A stretch of DNA of 64,000 nt. It comes from Mobilitalea sibirica. GTDB lineage: Bacteria; Bacillota; Clostridia; Lachnospirales; Lachnospiraceae. Below, one piece after another: positions 63,459 through 64,000 of this stretch. A program made the translations under genes and the position numbers. The stretch is from positions 62,001 through 126,000 of the forward strand of contig NZ_JAEAGR010000011.1 in assembly GCF_015999265.1 (NCBI RefSeq), read 5' to 3'. How positions within the stretch are numbered: the stretch's first letter is position 1; every line of letters begins with the position of its first letter. The notes under the pieces are model-generated. The model saw nothing but the letters and a program-made list of their open reading frames with translations, made no database searches and had not been told where the DNA came from.

Positions 63459-64000
63459 TTACTCTTGGAATTCAAAATAACGCATGCTATTGTGATAAGA
63501 TATATCCTGAACTATCTTTCCAAGAATTTTCATATCTTTTGGATATTCACCGTTTTCCACCCATTTACCAATAAGATCGCATAGAATTCGTCTGAAATAC
63601 TCATGACGGGTGTAGGATAGAAAACTTCTGGAATCCGTTAACATACCCACAAAGTTACTTAGTAGGCTGAGACTGGCTAAAGTTATCATATGGTCAGTCA
63701 TTCCCGCCTTATGATCATTAAACCACCAGGCAGAACCATGTTGTATTTTTCCGATAGCAGAAGAATCTTCAAAACATCCCATTACCGTATCGATTGCTGC
63801 ATTGTCTGTAGGATTTAAAGAGTAAAGGATGGTTTTAGGCAACTGATCCGTAACATCTAGGGCATTTAAAAAATCAGCCAGACTTGCTGAGGAGGTATTG
63901 CTGTCATCAATGCAATCAAAACCGGTATTTATTCCGATTTTTTTATAATAACGGGTATTGTTATCTCTTTTCACACCATAATGTAACTGCATAACCCAAT
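63459..64000 (-). CDS. uxaC: Glucuronate isomerase, C-terminal part (gene continues beyond the window)
   Basis: The minus-strand frame runs to the right edge; an ATG at 63992 lies inside the protein because codons for Trp-Val precede it (WVMQLHYGVKRDNNTR, as in UxaC). About 180 residues are seen. Family stretches are PKTILYSLNPTDN, GKIQHGSAWWFNDHKAGM and the diagnostic FVGMLTDSRSFLSYTRHEYFRRILCDLIG. UxaC interconverts D-glucuronate and D-fructuronate (and galacturonate and tagaturonate) in hexuronate breakdown. It suggests use of plant or host uronic acids. The N-terminal half is outside. Confidence 0.93.
   Translation of the reverse strand, partial: WVMQLHYGVKRDNNTRYYKKIGINTGFDCIDDSNTSSASLADFLNALDVTDQLPKTILYSLNPTDNAAIDTVMGCFEDSSAIGKIQHGSAWWFNDHKAGMTDHMITLASLSLLSNFVGMLTDSRSFLSYTRHEYFRRILCDLIGKWVENGEYPKDMKILGKIVQDISYHNSMRYFEFQE

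Overview
The window is a low-GC Firmicute chromosome segment, most likely from a spore-forming anaerobe of the Lachnospiraceae (Lachnoclostridium/Anaerocolumna-like). The reasons are the sporulation genes (yqfC, yqfD, spoIIM, a BofC-like protein, a SpoVB-like flippase), AGGAGG-type ribosome binding sites with some GTG/TTG starts, a short HisG paired with HisZ, RNase Y, RecU, a flavodiiron protein and a class B sortase. Nearly everything in the first 45 kb is on the + strand. The assignment comes from gene content only; no database was searched.

Layout. 1-3.9 kb: tail of an RsmF-type rRNA methylase, two pseudouridine synthases (RsuA and RluA types), a HAD phosphatase and RecU. 3.9-13.4 kb: histidine genes hisZ-hisG-hisD and then hisB-hisA-hisIE from a second promoter, followed by alaS and rpsU. 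hisH and hisF are absent, and HisIE carries an N-terminal HisF-like barrel that has lost its catalytic and phosphate-binding residues. 13.4-14.9 kb: an IS200-type element lies between rpsU and its terminator, followed by a 166-bp tandem repeat array. 14.9-23.3 kb: yqfC-yqfD-phoH-(degenerate PgpH-like)-ybeY, a YerB-type lipoprotein, a flippase and a BofC-like protein. 23.6-32.1 kb: two FAD oxidoreductases, proB, DUF896, 5-formyl-THF cyclo-ligase, proA, hflK-hflC. 32.5-45 kb: M14 peptidase, miaB, rny, an aminotransferase, proC, a NUDIX hydrolase, spoIIM, a XerD-like recombinase with altered active-site residues, a DAHP synthase (minus strand) and pdp. 45-50.6 kb: an Ig-like protein, a DacF-type carboxypeptidase, a metallophosphoesterase, scpA-scpB and a frameshifted small gene. 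50.8-58.2 kb: a 112-bp repeat array, then a polyamine cluster speD-speA-speE-speB-CASDH-nspC that encodes both the decarboxylated-SAM route and the carboxyspermidine route. 58.3-64 kb: class B sortase (minus strand), a second D-Ala-D-Ala carboxypeptidase, a flavodiiron protein, a small membrane protein and the C-terminal part of uxaC.

The most unusual content is non-coding. Four families of self-complementary repeats occur: a 166-bp tandem array (14.2-14.8 kb), a 112-bp tandem array (50.8-51.4 kb), a ~266-bp palindromic element in two copies (32.1 and 61.3 kb), and a ~212-bp element in two full copies plus one minimal copy (47.1, 63.2 and 49.9 kb). In several of them the paired arms differ between copies yet stay complementary, and in the last family unpaired segments are conserved while stems change. 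That is the pattern expected of structured RNA or of elements mobilised or replicated through hairpins. The dispersed copies sit just downstream of stop codons. Pathway roles rest on recognised family motifs; roles for the repeats are inference.
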